Source: CAVZTX01 sp963778375
GTDB lineage: Bacteria; Chloroflexota; Ktedonobacteria; Ktedonobacterales; Ktedonobacteraceae
Direction: 5' to 3'
Length of the DNA: 64,000 bases
Assembly (NCBI GenBank): GCA_963778375.1
Contig: CAVZTX010000010.1
Span: forward strand, 1 to 64,000
This document shows positions 54,017 through 62,424 of this stretch, one piece after another (positions within the stretch are counted from its first letter, which is position 1; the number at the start of each line of letters is the position of its first letter). Made by a program: the position numbers and the translations under genes. The notes beneath the pieces were generated by a model. It made no database searches, had not been told where the DNA came from, and saw nothing but the letters and a program-made list of their open reading frames with translations.

Positions 54017-54415
54017 TCAGCGACGATAGCGCTCGGCAAGGACTTCATTGACAGTTTGGACGAGGGTTTCTTCTGAAAAAGGTTTGGCCAAATAGCGGTC
54101 GGCCCCCTGACGTATGCCCCAAGTGGAATCAAGAGGCGTATTCTTGGTACTAACCATAATGATGGAAAGGCTGCGTTGTGGGTCGATCGACCGCAATTGA
54201 CGGCACAGGCTAAAACCGTTCATACCTGGCAATACCACATCCAGCACGATGCAGTGGGGACGTTCTTGGATGGCTTTGGTCCATCCGTCACGTCCATTGG
54301 CGGCCGTGCTCACTTCATATCCCGCTTTTTGTAAGGCACGAGCCATAAATAAGCAGGTGGTCGCACTATCATCAACAATCAGAACTTTGGGTGCATTTAT
54401 CACACACTCTATCAC
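54017..54415 (-). CDS. Single-domain response regulator (CheY-like)
   Basis: 132 residues, receiver only: D15-D16, phospho-acceptor D59 in CIVLDVVLPGMNG, T90 in place of the usual switch Thr/Ser, K111 in AKPFS. The aspartate set is complete, so it should be phosphorylated. No kinase is adjacent. The start is GTG with a weak site. It lies 61 bp downstream of the GAF-like gene on the same strand and is probably co-transcribed, as in PilG/PatA-like signalling pairs. Confidence 0.88.
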   Translation of the reverse strand: MIECVINAPKVLIVDDSATTCLFMARALQKAGYEVSTAANGRDGWTKAIQERPHCIVLDVVLPGMNGFSLCRQLRSIDPQRSLSIIMVSTKNTPLDSTWGIRQGADRYLAKPFSEETLVQTVNEVLAERYRR

Positions 54416-54476
54416 TTTCTAGTAACATAAGGGGGGACATTATTTGCTATGCTTTCCTTTCTTGTTAGAAAATGCA

Positions 54477-55454
54477 TCAAAAGTTTTGAAAGTACAAAGA
54501 TTTATCCGCTGGCTCTCCTCCAGGTTCATACAGATCAATGCGATGCTGATCCAGCAGAATTTGTAGAGCCCTATAGGCCTCTTTGTTATCCATATTGAGA
54601 TTGAGGCGGATTTCATCGAAATTTTTAGAGCCATCAATGGCTGCAAGAAGGCGACGAGCGGATTTATCGGAAATAGCAGCGGAAAAGGTAAGCGGATTGC
54701 TTGTCGTCATGAAGTTAGCATCCGCCAGGCGACGAGGAACGAGTTGTTCCAGAGCCAGCGGAGAATTCTCCTGGGGCGTTATACCAACTTGTTGAGCAGT
54801 AGGAGCCTGATATATCCCGCCCTGAGATACGGCCGGCAAACGACCCGGGCTAGCACTCGTAGGTAAGAGCAAACCACGATAGGCAGCAACAGCTAGAGCC
54901 TGTTCTGAACTAAGTCGAATAGCCGAAAGTAGGTTCTGCGGAGGAGTTTGACGTAAAAAGAGCATGACGGTGAGCGCTAGAGGTGTCGGAAGGCTCTCTC
55001 CTGGAGTTTCACTCGCTAGAGGAGGAAGGAGGGAATTACCGCTGAGAAAATTGCTAAAGAAATAATTTAAACCATAACGGGCAAGCAAACTCGCCTGGTA
55101 GGGAGGGAACACACTCCCTATTGGTTGAAGCAAGTAAGTGCGGCGCTCACTGAGGATGCGTTCTGCCACAGCTACCACCTGATTATTCGTCACGACATGT
55201 TGAGGTAGCGACATATCCTGACGAACCATCGTACGTAATTGAATAAAGTATTGTCCTGAACGATTTATTTGTGTTGCCCAAAACTGTACGACCTGCGCAT
55301 CAAAGTTCTGCACAATTGCATGAGCTACCCATAGAAATAGCTCGTCAATATGACGCATGGTTATAGCAGCTTTCATCAACTGTGTACTGGCGAGCGATTG
55401 TCCCCTACCTGGATTAATCGGAGAGGAGTTGCCGCCTGTCCCACGGTTATTCAT
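54477..55454 (-). CDS. GAF-like/winged-helix protein paired with orphan receiver
   Basis: 325 residues. The first half (about 30-210) reads like a GAF-type sensor (LFLWVAHAIVQNFDAQVVQF, then YFIQLRTMVRQD). The C-terminal 80 residues (KSARRLLAAIDGSKNFDEIR, then NKEAYRALQILLDQHRIDLY) look like the winged-helix output seen with DUF4388-type proteins. A cytoplasmic signalling protein linked to the downstream receiver is likely. The start is secure (GAGGGGAGG). Domain names are tentative. Confidence 0.55.
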   Translation of the reverse strand: MNNRGTGGNSSPINPGRGQSLASTQLMKAAITMRHIDELFLWVAHAIVQNFDAQVVQFWATQINRSGQYFIQLRTMVRQDMSLPQHVVTNNQVVAVAERILSERRTYLLQPIGSVFPPYQASLLARYGLNYFFSNFLSGNSLLPPLASETPGESLPTPLALTVMLFLRQTPPQNLLSAIRLSSEQALAVAAYRGLLLPTSASPGRLPAVSQGGIYQAPTAQQVGITPQENSPLALEQLVPRRLADANFMTTSNPLTFSAAISDKSARRLLAAIDGSKNFDEIRLNLNMDNKEAYRALQILLDQHRIDLYEPGGEPADKSLYFQNF

Positions 55455-55708
55455 GATGCTTCCTCCCCTCTATCCCTCTTTTTCCTTTGGCTGAATGTTT
55501 ACGTGTTCTTCTGTTTCGCCTACTTCTTTAAAGATAACACAGGATGCTCGTTGCCACAATTTGTCTAGCGTCTAACATTACAATAGTTCTTAAAGAAAAA
55601 TACCTAAAAAAGATGAGTTCGTCAATTAAAAAGGCATTAAATACTCCGAATTACCTATGAAGTCACTAAAGTGCAAACTTTACCAGCAGCAATAGCTCCA
55701 AACCAATT
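55455..55708. other. A+T-rich spacer before the phosphate transporter promoter
   Basis: No gene or clear structure seen. The neighbouring 55709-55758 holds the repeat box. Confidence 0.4.
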
Positions 55709-55758
55709 TTAACCCATACATAATCATCTATTAACCTTTATTTAACATTCCCATAACA
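55709..55758 (+). promoter_or_regulatory. Pho-box-like array upstream of PHS transporter
   Basis: Five units at exact 11-bp spacing: TTAAC 55709, ATAAT 55720, TTAAC 55731, TTAAC 55742, ATAAC 55753. The last three nearly match the pstS box in the bases between repeats as well (TTAACC, TTTAACA, TAACAT). A TATACT -10 box follows at 55792-55797 with no good -35, as expected for activator-dependent promoters. Confidence 0.7.
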
Positions 55759-55826
55759 TTAGCGAGATACGCTTAGGTTGAAGGATTTGTGTATACTAAG
55801 AACTTATCCATAGGGCAAGGAGTCTT

Positions 55827-57323
55827 ATGATTGAAGACAACCAGCGAGACGATCTCCGCGAGGGAGATGTAGTAAGTGAAGCGCAGTCCGTTTTAGCGGA
55901 ACTGGATAATAGTGCGCTTTCAGGTTTCCACTTTAAAGCATTGTTAACATCTGGCATGGGCTTTTTTACTGATGCCTATGACCTCTTTATTATCGGTGTC
56001 GCACTGGCGATACTGAAGCCGTTGTGGCATCTCAATTCCCTCGAAGTATCACTGCTTGGCAGTACATCATTGATAGCTGCTGCATTTGGTTCGCTGATTT
56101 TTGGTCGCCTGGCAGACCATGTTGGTCGTAGAGCGATCTATGGACATACATTAATTGTGCTGGCGATTGGTGCTATTGCTTCTGCGCTGGCTCCCAATAT
56201 ACTGTGGCTACTCATCTTCCGTTTTATCCTGGGACTGGGTATCGGTGGTGATTATCCCCTGAGCGCTACATTGATGAGTGAGTATGCGAACCGCCGTGAT
56301 CGTGGCAAGCTCATCACGATGGTTTTCTCGATGCAAGGATTGGGCTTAATCGTTGGTCCACTGGTTGCGATCATTTTGCTTGCTATGGGCATCAATCACG
56401 ATTTAACCTGGCGCATTATGCTGGCTCTTGGAGCTGCTCCGGCGCTCGGTACATTTTATCTACGCCGACAAATTGCTGAAACCCCTCGCTTCGCACTGGC
56501 CATGCAGGGTGACGTGGCAGGTGCTGCGAGCACAGTAGATATGGTGAAGAACGGCCGCAATGGTAAACATGCCACAACTGCAAACACACAACAGCGCTCA
56601 ACCGTGAAGAGTGCCGCGACGCCACAAAAATCTCGCCCGACAAAGTCCTGGCTGTACTTGCTACTCACGAAACGCTACCTGCTTTGGATTATAGGAGCGG
56701 CGGGTGCATGGTTCTTGCTCGATATAGCGTATTATGGCACGACAATTTCCAGCCCGTTGGTGCTGGGCGCACTCAATCCAAAGGCCGACCTGATTACCAA
56801 CATGTTCTATACGCTGATCATTTTTGTGGTTGCCGCACTACCCGGTTATATTCTCGCTGCATTTACGATTGATCGCCTGGGTCGCAAGCGAATACAGTGG
56901 GTCGGATTTGGTATGATGGCACTTGCCTATGGTTCGCTTGCAGTCTTTCCAACCCTTTCGACAATCACACTTTCTTTCCTGTTGCTCTACGGACTGAGCT
57001 ACTTCTTCACCGAGTTTGGTCCGAATGTAACCACATTTGTCTATCCGGCAGAGATTTTCCCTGTGATGGTGCGCACCACAGCGCATGGCATTGCGGCAGC
57101 TCTCGGTAAGGTGGGCGCATTTATTGGGGCGTTCGCTTTCCCCTATCTGCTCAGCACATTCCACCTGCCCGGAGCAATGGCCTTTGCCGCTATCGTTTCA
57201 ATTGCAGGCCTGGTGCTGACCGTTCTAACCCTTCCAGAACCAAATCAACGTTCGTTGGAAGAGATTTCTGATGAACATACTGTCAGGGCTGCTCACCAGG
57301 AACGGGTAGCCGTTCTGCAATAA
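55827..57323 (+). CDS. MFS transporter, phosphate:H+ symporter (PHS/Pho84) type
   Basis: 498 residues, twelve helices with a 60-residue cytoplasmic central loop. The PHS signature GGDYPLSATLMSEYANRRDR is present, along with GFFTDAYDLFIIG in helix 1 and GRLADHVGRR in loop 2-3. This fits secondary phosphate uptake, supported by the Pho-box array upstream. It complements the Pst pump: one low-affinity/high-capacity route and one ATP-driven route (inference). The start follows CAAGGAG. Confidence 0.88.
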   Translation: MIEDNQRDDLREGDVVSEAQSVLAELDNSALSGFHFKALLTSGMGFFTDAYDLFIIGVALAILKPLWHLNSLEVSLLGSTSLIAAAFGSLIFGRLADHVGRRAIYGHTLIVLAIGAIASALAPNILWLLIFRFILGLGIGGDYPLSATLMSEYANRRDRGKLITMVFSMQGLGLIVGPLVAIILLAMGINHDLTWRIMLALGAAPALGTFYLRRQIAETPRFALAMQGDVAGAASTVDMVKNGRNGKHATTANTQQRSTVKSAATPQKSRPTKSWLYLLLTKRYLLWIIGAAGAWFLLDIAYYGTTISSPLVLGALNPKADLITNMFYTLIIFVVAALPGYILAAFTIDRLGRKRIQWVGFGMMALAYGSLAVFPTLSTITLSFLLLYGLSYFFTEFGPNVTTFVYPAEIFPVMVRTTAHGIAAALGKVGAFIGAFAFPYLLSTFHLPGAMAFAAIVSIAGLVLTVLTLPEPNQRSLEEISDEHTVRAAHQERVAVLQ

Positions 57324-57336
57324 AGCTTATTCTGAA

Positions 57337-57398
57337 CAGTAGGGTATTATCGCGCTCCCACTAATTTTCGGTGGGAGTGCGATAAATCTACCCTACTG
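57337..57398 (+). terminator. Long hairpin after PHS transporter
   Basis: CAGTAGGGTA pairs with TACCCTACTG, and inside it ATCGCGCTCCCAC pairs with GTGGGAGTGCGAT around TAATTTTCG. The stem exceeds 20 bp. The U tract is poor, but the position right after the stop suggests 3'-end formation. Confidence 0.65.
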
Positions 57399-57526
57399 CA
57401 TTTCTGACGCCCATTGCCCAGAATAGACGCTTACCGCACCTTTCAATTCCTTGAGAAAGCGGATAGAATGAGGTATATCAAATTGCTGAAATAGGCCTAA
57501 TGAGAATCTAAGCAGGAGGACAGCCA

Positions 57527-58057
57527 ATGGACATTATTGACTTCTACCAGCGTGAGCAGAAGCGCTTGCATCGTGAAATGCGCGAGGGCGTGAGCGATCT
57601 TACACTCGAAGAATGGAACCACACAATTGAGGGAAGAGGCAATAGTATCGCTTTCCTTGTGTGGCACTGTGCTCGTACGGAAGACAATATTCTACGCTTT
57701 ATTTTACAAGGGCGGCAAACCATGTGGGCGGAGGGCAATTGGCACGAGCGCCTGCGTCTGCCATCACGAGTACAAGGTACAGGTATGGCGACGGAAGAAG
57801 CTCGTGCTTTTCACCTTGCCGACCCAAAGCTCTTTATGCAATACGCCAATGGGGTATGGCAGGAATATGAGTCTTATCTTGCTGGGATTAATGATGGAGG
57901 AGCTGCGCTCTCAGAACGCACAGTGACCGTGAAACCTCTGGGTGATATGCCTGCTATTTTAGCCATCGGGCAGGTGTGTATTTCACACTGCTTCATACAT
58001 CTGGGGGAGATTGCTTTGCTGCGTGGGACAATGGGAAAACGAGGGTTGGCTATTTAG
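57527..58057 (+). CDS. DinB-like protein
   Basis: 176 residues with DinB-superfamily histidines: H in IAFLVWHCARTEDNIL (about 47) and the pair HCFIHLGEIALLRG near the C-terminus. Such enzymes can be thiol-dependent transferases, but most are unassigned. ATG follows AGCAGGAGGACAGCC. It lies 227 bp ahead of the oxidase operon, with no sign of shared transcription. Confidence 0.82.
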   Translation: MDIIDFYQREQKRLHREMREGVSDLTLEEWNHTIEGRGNSIAFLVWHCARTEDNILRFILQGRQTMWAEGNWHERLRLPSRVQGTGMATEEARAFHLADPKLFMQYANGVWQEYESYLAGINDGGAALSERTVTVKPLGDMPAILAIGQVCISHCFIHLGEIALLRGTMGKRGLAI

Positions 58058-58284
58058 AGGGGAAGATAAGTATAGGCTGTATTCAGGCCATTGTAAGGTG
58101 GGAAAAGGCAATCGCAAGCCTTCTGATAGGGTGGATAGCTACACTACGTGCATACACTGGAAAGAGTGCCACATGTTTCCATACATTCCTTTCGGCCTGC
58201 TGACCGAAGGTAGACACGATAGTGTCGTTGCAGACCGTCTTTCAAGAGTCGCATGTCAAACATTTATTTTTAGGAGTTTGAGCA

Positions 58285-59385
58285 GTGAGGACGCCTTTAT
58301 TTCGCGGGGTGAAACGTTGGGGAATGATAATTTCGGCCCTACTTTTATCCTCGCTCCTATTAGCAGCTTGTGGTGAAAATTCCCCCTCGATACTCAATCC
58401 TGCCGGTCCTGTCGCCGATCGAGAGAGAATCTTGTTCTGGTTTATCTTGATCGTTGCTACGATTGTCTTTGTGGCCGTCGAGGGCATGCTGATCTACTCT
58501 ATTTTTCGTTATCGTGAGCGACCGAATTCGCCTATGCCGAGGCAAATTCATGGGAATAACACCATCGAAGTTATCTGGACGGTAGCGCCATCCATCTTCC
58601 TATTTGCAGTACTTATAGGTACGATTTACACCATGGTCAACCTGGGTCAGCCTAAAACACCGGCTGATATTGAGGTAAAGGCTGTTGGGCACCAGTGGTG
58701 GTGGGAATTCGATTATGTGACCCAGAATGGCATTGTTACTGCCGATTCGCTGTATGTTCCAACTGGTGCGGTCGTGCAAGTGGACCTTGTATCGAACAAC
58801 GTCATTCACAGCTTCTGGATTCCTCAACTCACGGGTAAGACAGACGATATTCCTGGCCATAATAACCACATGTGGTTTACAGCAGATCGTGCTGGCACCT
58901 ACCGTGGAGCGTGTGCTGAGTACTGCGGCGATCAACATGCGCATATGGACTTCAATGTGATTGCCATGCAGCCGAACGATTTCCAGACCTGGGTAACTAT
59001 GTCGCAGCAGAATGCAGCGACTCCGGCAACTGGCAGTCTTGAAGCACAGGGCGCAAAGCTTTTCGCAGGTTCGGGCGGCTGTACTGCCTGTCATGGAATA
59101 GTGGGTGTGAATCTGTCGAGCTACACTGATCCTAAAGCCAATGGATTGGTCGGCCCTAACCTCACACACTTCGGTAGTCGTCGTTTGATTGCGGGAGGGG
59201 TTCTGTCGTGGGACCCGGCTTCGTGCCAGATCGTCAATGGTCAGTTGGTGAACAAAGACAACTGTGGTCTCTATAAGTGGCTGCAAGACCCGCAAGGCGT
59301 CAAACCTGGTAATGATATGATCATCGGCCAGCTTACAGATACTCAGATTACCCAACTGATAGCGTACCTGGAGAGTCTACAATAG
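58285..59385 (+). CDS. ctaC: Cytochrome c oxidase subunit II with fused cytochrome c domain
   Basis: 366 residues, caa3 type. A lipoprotein-like signal (LLLAACGE), two membrane helices (about 50-72 and 93-115), the cupredoxin domain with CuA ligands in CAEYCGDQHAHM, and a C-terminal cytochrome c with heme-binding CTACH (about residue 266). Takes electrons from cytochrome c and passes them to subunit I. The GTG start follows TAGGAG. First gene of ctaC-ctaD-small subunit-ctaE. Confidence 0.96.
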   Translation: MRTPLFRGVKRWGMIISALLLSSLLLAACGENSPSILNPAGPVADRERILFWFILIVATIVFVAVEGMLIYSIFRYRERPNSPMPRQIHGNNTIEVIWTVAPSIFLFAVLIGTIYTMVNLGQPKTPADIEVKAVGHQWWWEFDYVTQNGIVTADSLYVPTGAVVQVDLVSNNVIHSFWIPQLTGKTDDIPGHNNHMWFTADRAGTYRGACAEYCGDQHAHMDFNVIAMQPNDFQTWVTMSQQNAATPATGSLEAQGAKLFAGSGGCTACHGIVGVNLSSYTDPKANGLVGPNLTHFGSRRLIAGGVLSWDPASCQIVNGQLVNKDNCGLYKWLQDPQGVKPGNDMIIGQLTDTQITQLIAYLESLQ

Positions 59386-59440
59386 ATTGTTGACCCGCGT
59401 ATCTCTACGGTACGGGGGTAAGATATCGGAGGAATAGCCC

Positions 59441-61126
59441 ATGGCAACACGGACTATCGATGAGGGCGTAAGCGTAGTACGCCAAAGACGCCTGAGCGAA
59501 ACCTATGTCGGCAAGTGGATCATGACGACCGACCATAAGCTGATCGGAATCATGTATATCGTCACTGCTTTTTTCTTCTTTCTTGTTGGCGGGTTAGAAG
59601 CGCTGCTTATTCGGACACAGTTGGCGCAACCGGATGGGAAGGTACTGGATCCTGCTACCTATGACCAGATATTCACGATGCATGGCACGACCATGATCTT
59701 CTTGTTCGTGATGCCCATGCTTACAGGTCTCGGCAACTACATCGTGCCGCTGATGATCGGCGCACGTGATATGGCCTTCCCACGTTTGAACGCCTTTGGA
59801 TACTGGGTCGTCCTCTTTGGCGGCATGTTCCTGACTTCGAGTTTTCTGTTCGGGCAAGCACCTAACGCAGGTTGGTTTAGCTATGCGCCACTCACCGAAT
59901 TGACATCGGCCTGTGGAAATGCGGTGAGGTGTACTCCTGGCTTGAATATGGATTTCTGGGTATTGGGCGTCCTTCTGCTCGGCATTTCGTCGATTTCAGG
60001 CTCTCTCAATTTTGTGGTAACGATCCTCAAATTGCGTGCACCAGGTATGACCATTAACCGTATGCCGTTGTTCACGTGGATGACTCTGGTAACGGCCTTT
60101 TTGCTGCTGTTCGCAATCCCTAGCCTGACGGCTGCCGCAGTACTCCTGCTGCTGGATCGGCACTTGGGCACGCATTTTTATCAGCAAGCCTTTGGTGGAG
60201 ACCCTTTGCTCTGGCAGCACCTCTTCTGGTCGTTTGGGCATCCTGAGGTGTACATCCTGATCTTACCGGCATTTGGCATCATATCAGAGGTATTGCCGGT
60301 TTTCTCGCGCAAACCGATCTTTGGCTATACATTTGTTGCCTGGTCGGGAGTTGCTATTGGCTTCCTAAGCTTCACTGTCTGGGCACATCACATGTTCGCG
60401 GTTGGCCTTCCAACGGTTGCACAGGCTTTCTTTGCCACTAGCACGACACTGATTGCCATTCCAACGGCAGTGAAAATCTTTAACTGGATCGCGACGATCT
60501 ATCGAGGAAAAATTAGTCTCAAGGCACCGATGCTCTTTGCACTTGGCTTCATCGCCATGTTCCTGATCGGGGGGCTTAATGGCGTCGCACTGGCTGTCGT
60601 ACCTTTTGATTACCAAGCAACAGACACCTACTTTGTGGTTTCTCACCTGCACTATGTGCTCTTTGGCGGCACTGCCTTTGGTGTCTTCGCAGCCCTCTAC
60701 TATTGGTTCCCGAAGATGACGGGCAAGATTCTCAGCAATCGCCTGGGACAGTGGCAATTCTGGCTGATGCTGATCGGTGTGAATCTGACTTTCTTCCCGA
60801 TGCATATCCTGGGATTACTGGGTATGCCGCGCCGTATCTACACCTATCCAGGCAATCTCGGTTGGAATGAACTGAATTTGATTTCAACGATTGGGGCCTT
60901 TACTATTGCTGCTGCCATCCTGGTATTCATCTGGAATGTGATTGTCACTCTGCGTAGTGGTGAGCAAGCAGGCTCTGACCCCTGGGATGCGTTTACCTTG
61001 GAGTGGGATACCACATCTCCACCTCAACCCTACAACTTTGCGACCCTTCCAATTGTGCGTAGCCGTCGTCCATTTTATGATAAGAAGAATCCAGAGATAG
61101 CCGACTGGAAGACAGCGACCCACTAG
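59441..61126 (+). CDS. ctaD: Cytochrome c oxidase subunit I
   Basis: 561 residues, twelve or more helices. Low-spin heme ligand in MHGTTMIFLFVMP; CuB and proton-path region WSFGHPEVYILILPAFG (His and the cross-linked Tyr); CuB histidines in WAHHMF; heme ligands in VVSHLHYVLFGG. This is the catalytic heme-copper subunit reducing O2 to water and pumping protons. The E of GHPEV is kept, so it is an A-family oxidase. The start follows CGGAGGAA, 56 bp after ctaC. Confidence 0.97.
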   Translation: MATRTIDEGVSVVRQRRLSETYVGKWIMTTDHKLIGIMYIVTAFFFFLVGGLEALLIRTQLAQPDGKVLDPATYDQIFTMHGTTMIFLFVMPMLTGLGNYIVPLMIGARDMAFPRLNAFGYWVVLFGGMFLTSSFLFGQAPNAGWFSYAPLTELTSACGNAVRCTPGLNMDFWVLGVLLLGISSISGSLNFVVTILKLRAPGMTINRMPLFTWMTLVTAFLLLFAIPSLTAAAVLLLLDRHLGTHFYQQAFGGDPLLWQHLFWSFGHPEVYILILPAFGIISEVLPVFSRKPIFGYTFVAWSGVAIGFLSFTVWAHHMFAVGLPTVAQAFFATSTTLIAIPTAVKIFNWIATIYRGKISLKAPMLFALGFIAMFLIGGLNGVALAVVPFDYQATDTYFVVSHLHYVLFGGTAFGVFAALYYWFPKMTGKILSNRLGQWQFWLMLIGVNLTFFPMHILGLLGMPRRIYTYPGNLGWNELNLISTIGAFTIAAAILVFIWNVIVTLRSGEQAGSDPWDAFTLEWDTTSPPQPYNFATLPIVRSRRPFYDKKNPEIADWKTATH

Positions 61127-61136
61127 GAGGTAGATC

Positions 61137-61355
61137 GTGTCCGAGGCAGAAGATTCGTTAGCGAACCAACGCAAGCAGCTAAAACCAAATTTCTCACAAG
61201 AGGTAGCTGGCTCTCATTCGAGTTACTGGCCTTTTGCGTTGGCAGTTGCACTTATTATTGTACTGCTGGGTATAATGAGCTCTCCGATAGTCTTTGGCAT
61301 TGGTGCGGTGTTGGTCGCGGTTGCTGCGATTGGCTGGGGACTTGAAAACCGTTAA
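61137..61355 (+). CDS. Small cytochrome oxidase accessory subunit (subunit IV-like)
   Basis: 72 residues: a charged N-terminus and two hydrophobic helices (WPFALAVALIIVLLGIM, IVFGIGAVLVAVAAIGWGL). Position between subunits I and III, 10 bp after ctaD, and the length match the CtaF-type small subunit in actinobacterial and Chloroflexota caa3 operons. The GTG start follows GGAGGTAGATC. Confidence 0.8.
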   Translation: MSEAEDSLANQRKQLKPNFSQEVAGSHSSYWPFALAVALIIVLLGIMSSPIVFGIGAVLVAVAAIGWGLENR

Positions 61356-61416
61356 TGCGCATACTGTGCATTGGACTTGTTGCCAGTGCACTTGAGAGAT
61401 AGGGAGAAGTGAACTT

Positions 61417-62043
61417 ATGAGTCTTGTTCATGGCGAAGGCGTTCGCACACTCGAGGAGCATGGAGAGGCACCGGGACGAGGCCTTAACTGGTGGGGCATG
61501 ATCTTCTTCATCGCCTCAGAGGCGCTGATCTTTGCGAACTTGATCGCGGCATACCTCTACCTGGAAATTCGTAACGGGACATGGAAACTTCCCACGGATA
61601 TTGTATATCCTCTGATTAATACCTTTATCCTGCTTGGAAGTAGTATCCCTGTACGCTTTGCGGGCGCGGCTATCGCGAAGGGCAACCAGCGTAATCTGAG
61701 GATTGGCCTTGCCTTCACTATTCTGATGGGGGCCGTTTTCCTGGTAGGTCAGGGAGTCGAATATTTTGGCCTATTTAATAACTTTGGTTTCACGCCACAG
61801 TGTACGGGCTGTAAGTCACCTGTTTTCGGATCGGCTTTCTTCACACTAACAGGCTTCCACGGTCTGCACGTCACTGTTGGTCTCGTCTTCCTGATAATTG
61901 TCTTGCTTCGTTCACTGCGCGGCACTTTCACCGCGAAAAAGCACTTTGCAGTCCAGGCGGCTGAGATGTACTGGCACTTTGTTGACGGTGTATGGGTTTT
62001 CGTGTTTAGTATCGTCTATCTGCTGCCGCTCCTTCGAGGGTAG
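61417..62043 (+). CDS. ctaE: Cytochrome c oxidase subunit III
   Basis: 208 residues, five helices, the short bacterial form. The family's WGMIFFIASEALIFANLIAAY, the conserved glutamate, FHGLHVTVGLVFLI and the terminal WHFVDGVWVFVFSIVYLLP are present. It supports proton uptake and stability of subunit I. It ends just before a strong hairpin. Confidence 0.96.
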   Translation: MSLVHGEGVRTLEEHGEAPGRGLNWWGMIFFIASEALIFANLIAAYLYLEIRNGTWKLPTDIVYPLINTFILLGSSIPVRFAGAAIAKGNQRNLRIGLAFTILMGAVFLVGQGVEYFGLFNNFGFTPQCTGCKSPVFGSAFFTLTGFHGLHVTVGLVFLIIVLLRSLRGTFTAKKHFAVQAAEMYWHFVDGVWVFVFSIVYLLPLLRG

Positions 62044-62053
62044 AAATCAGGCT

Positions 62054-62117
62054 TATAGACAAGCAAAATGCCCGGAATGAAATGTAGTCACTCACTCCGG
62101 GCATTTGCTTGTCTATA
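62054..62117. terminator. Bidirectional terminator after oxidase operon
   Basis: TATAGACAAGCAAAATGCCCGGA pairs with its near-complement ending TTTGCTTGTCTATA, a stem of about 22 bp with one bulge and a short loop. It lies between ctaE and the oppositely oriented oxidoreductase fragment. Confidence 0.75.
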
Positions 62118-62120
62118 ATT

Positions 62121-62355
62121 CTATCGTCCTGCTACTTGTATCTTCTCTACCTGCGGCACAATATCGGTTGCCAGCAAATCGAAAGGTTCTAGCTCGTACA
62201 CGTTCGGCATACTGAAGATGGCTTGATCAATGCCCATCGCTGCCAGTTCCGCGAAACGCTCAATGGCGGCAGATGGAGTCAGAGTCCCATTACGGCCATC
62301 TCGTGTGAGGTGGATGGTGTCGAGTGTTGTCTTCTCAATCTGCCCGTAAGGAAGC
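62121..62355 (-). pseudogene. C-terminal fragment of an LLM-class flavin/F420-dependent oxidoreductase
   Basis: The frame (LPYGQIEKTTLDTIHLTRDG, then ALERF-like AIERFAELAAMGIDQAIFSM and PNVYELEPFDLL) matches the last quarter of luciferase-like monooxygenases. The first 200 or so residues are missing; sequence upstream (62356 on) is the hairpin after the protease gene. No start with a ribosome site exists, so it is a truncated remnant. Confidence 0.65.
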
Positions 62356-62384
62356 CCTGTGCAGTTAACCCACACAGGGCTTCC
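62350..62384 (-). terminator. Hairpin after sedolisin gene
   Basis: GGAAGCCCTGTG and CACAGGGCTTCC form a perfect 12-bp stem around an 11-nt loop containing GTTAAC, 40 bp after the protease stop. No strong U tract. Confidence 0.55.
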
Positions 62385-62424
62385 CTTTGGCTACCGCTAT
62401 TTCCTGAAAATCAGGAAGACTAGC

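Noticed and set aside
60365..60805. 146-codon minus-strand frame opposite ctaD
   Set aside because: Lies fully inside the oxidase subunit I gene, antisense, with no independent evidence.
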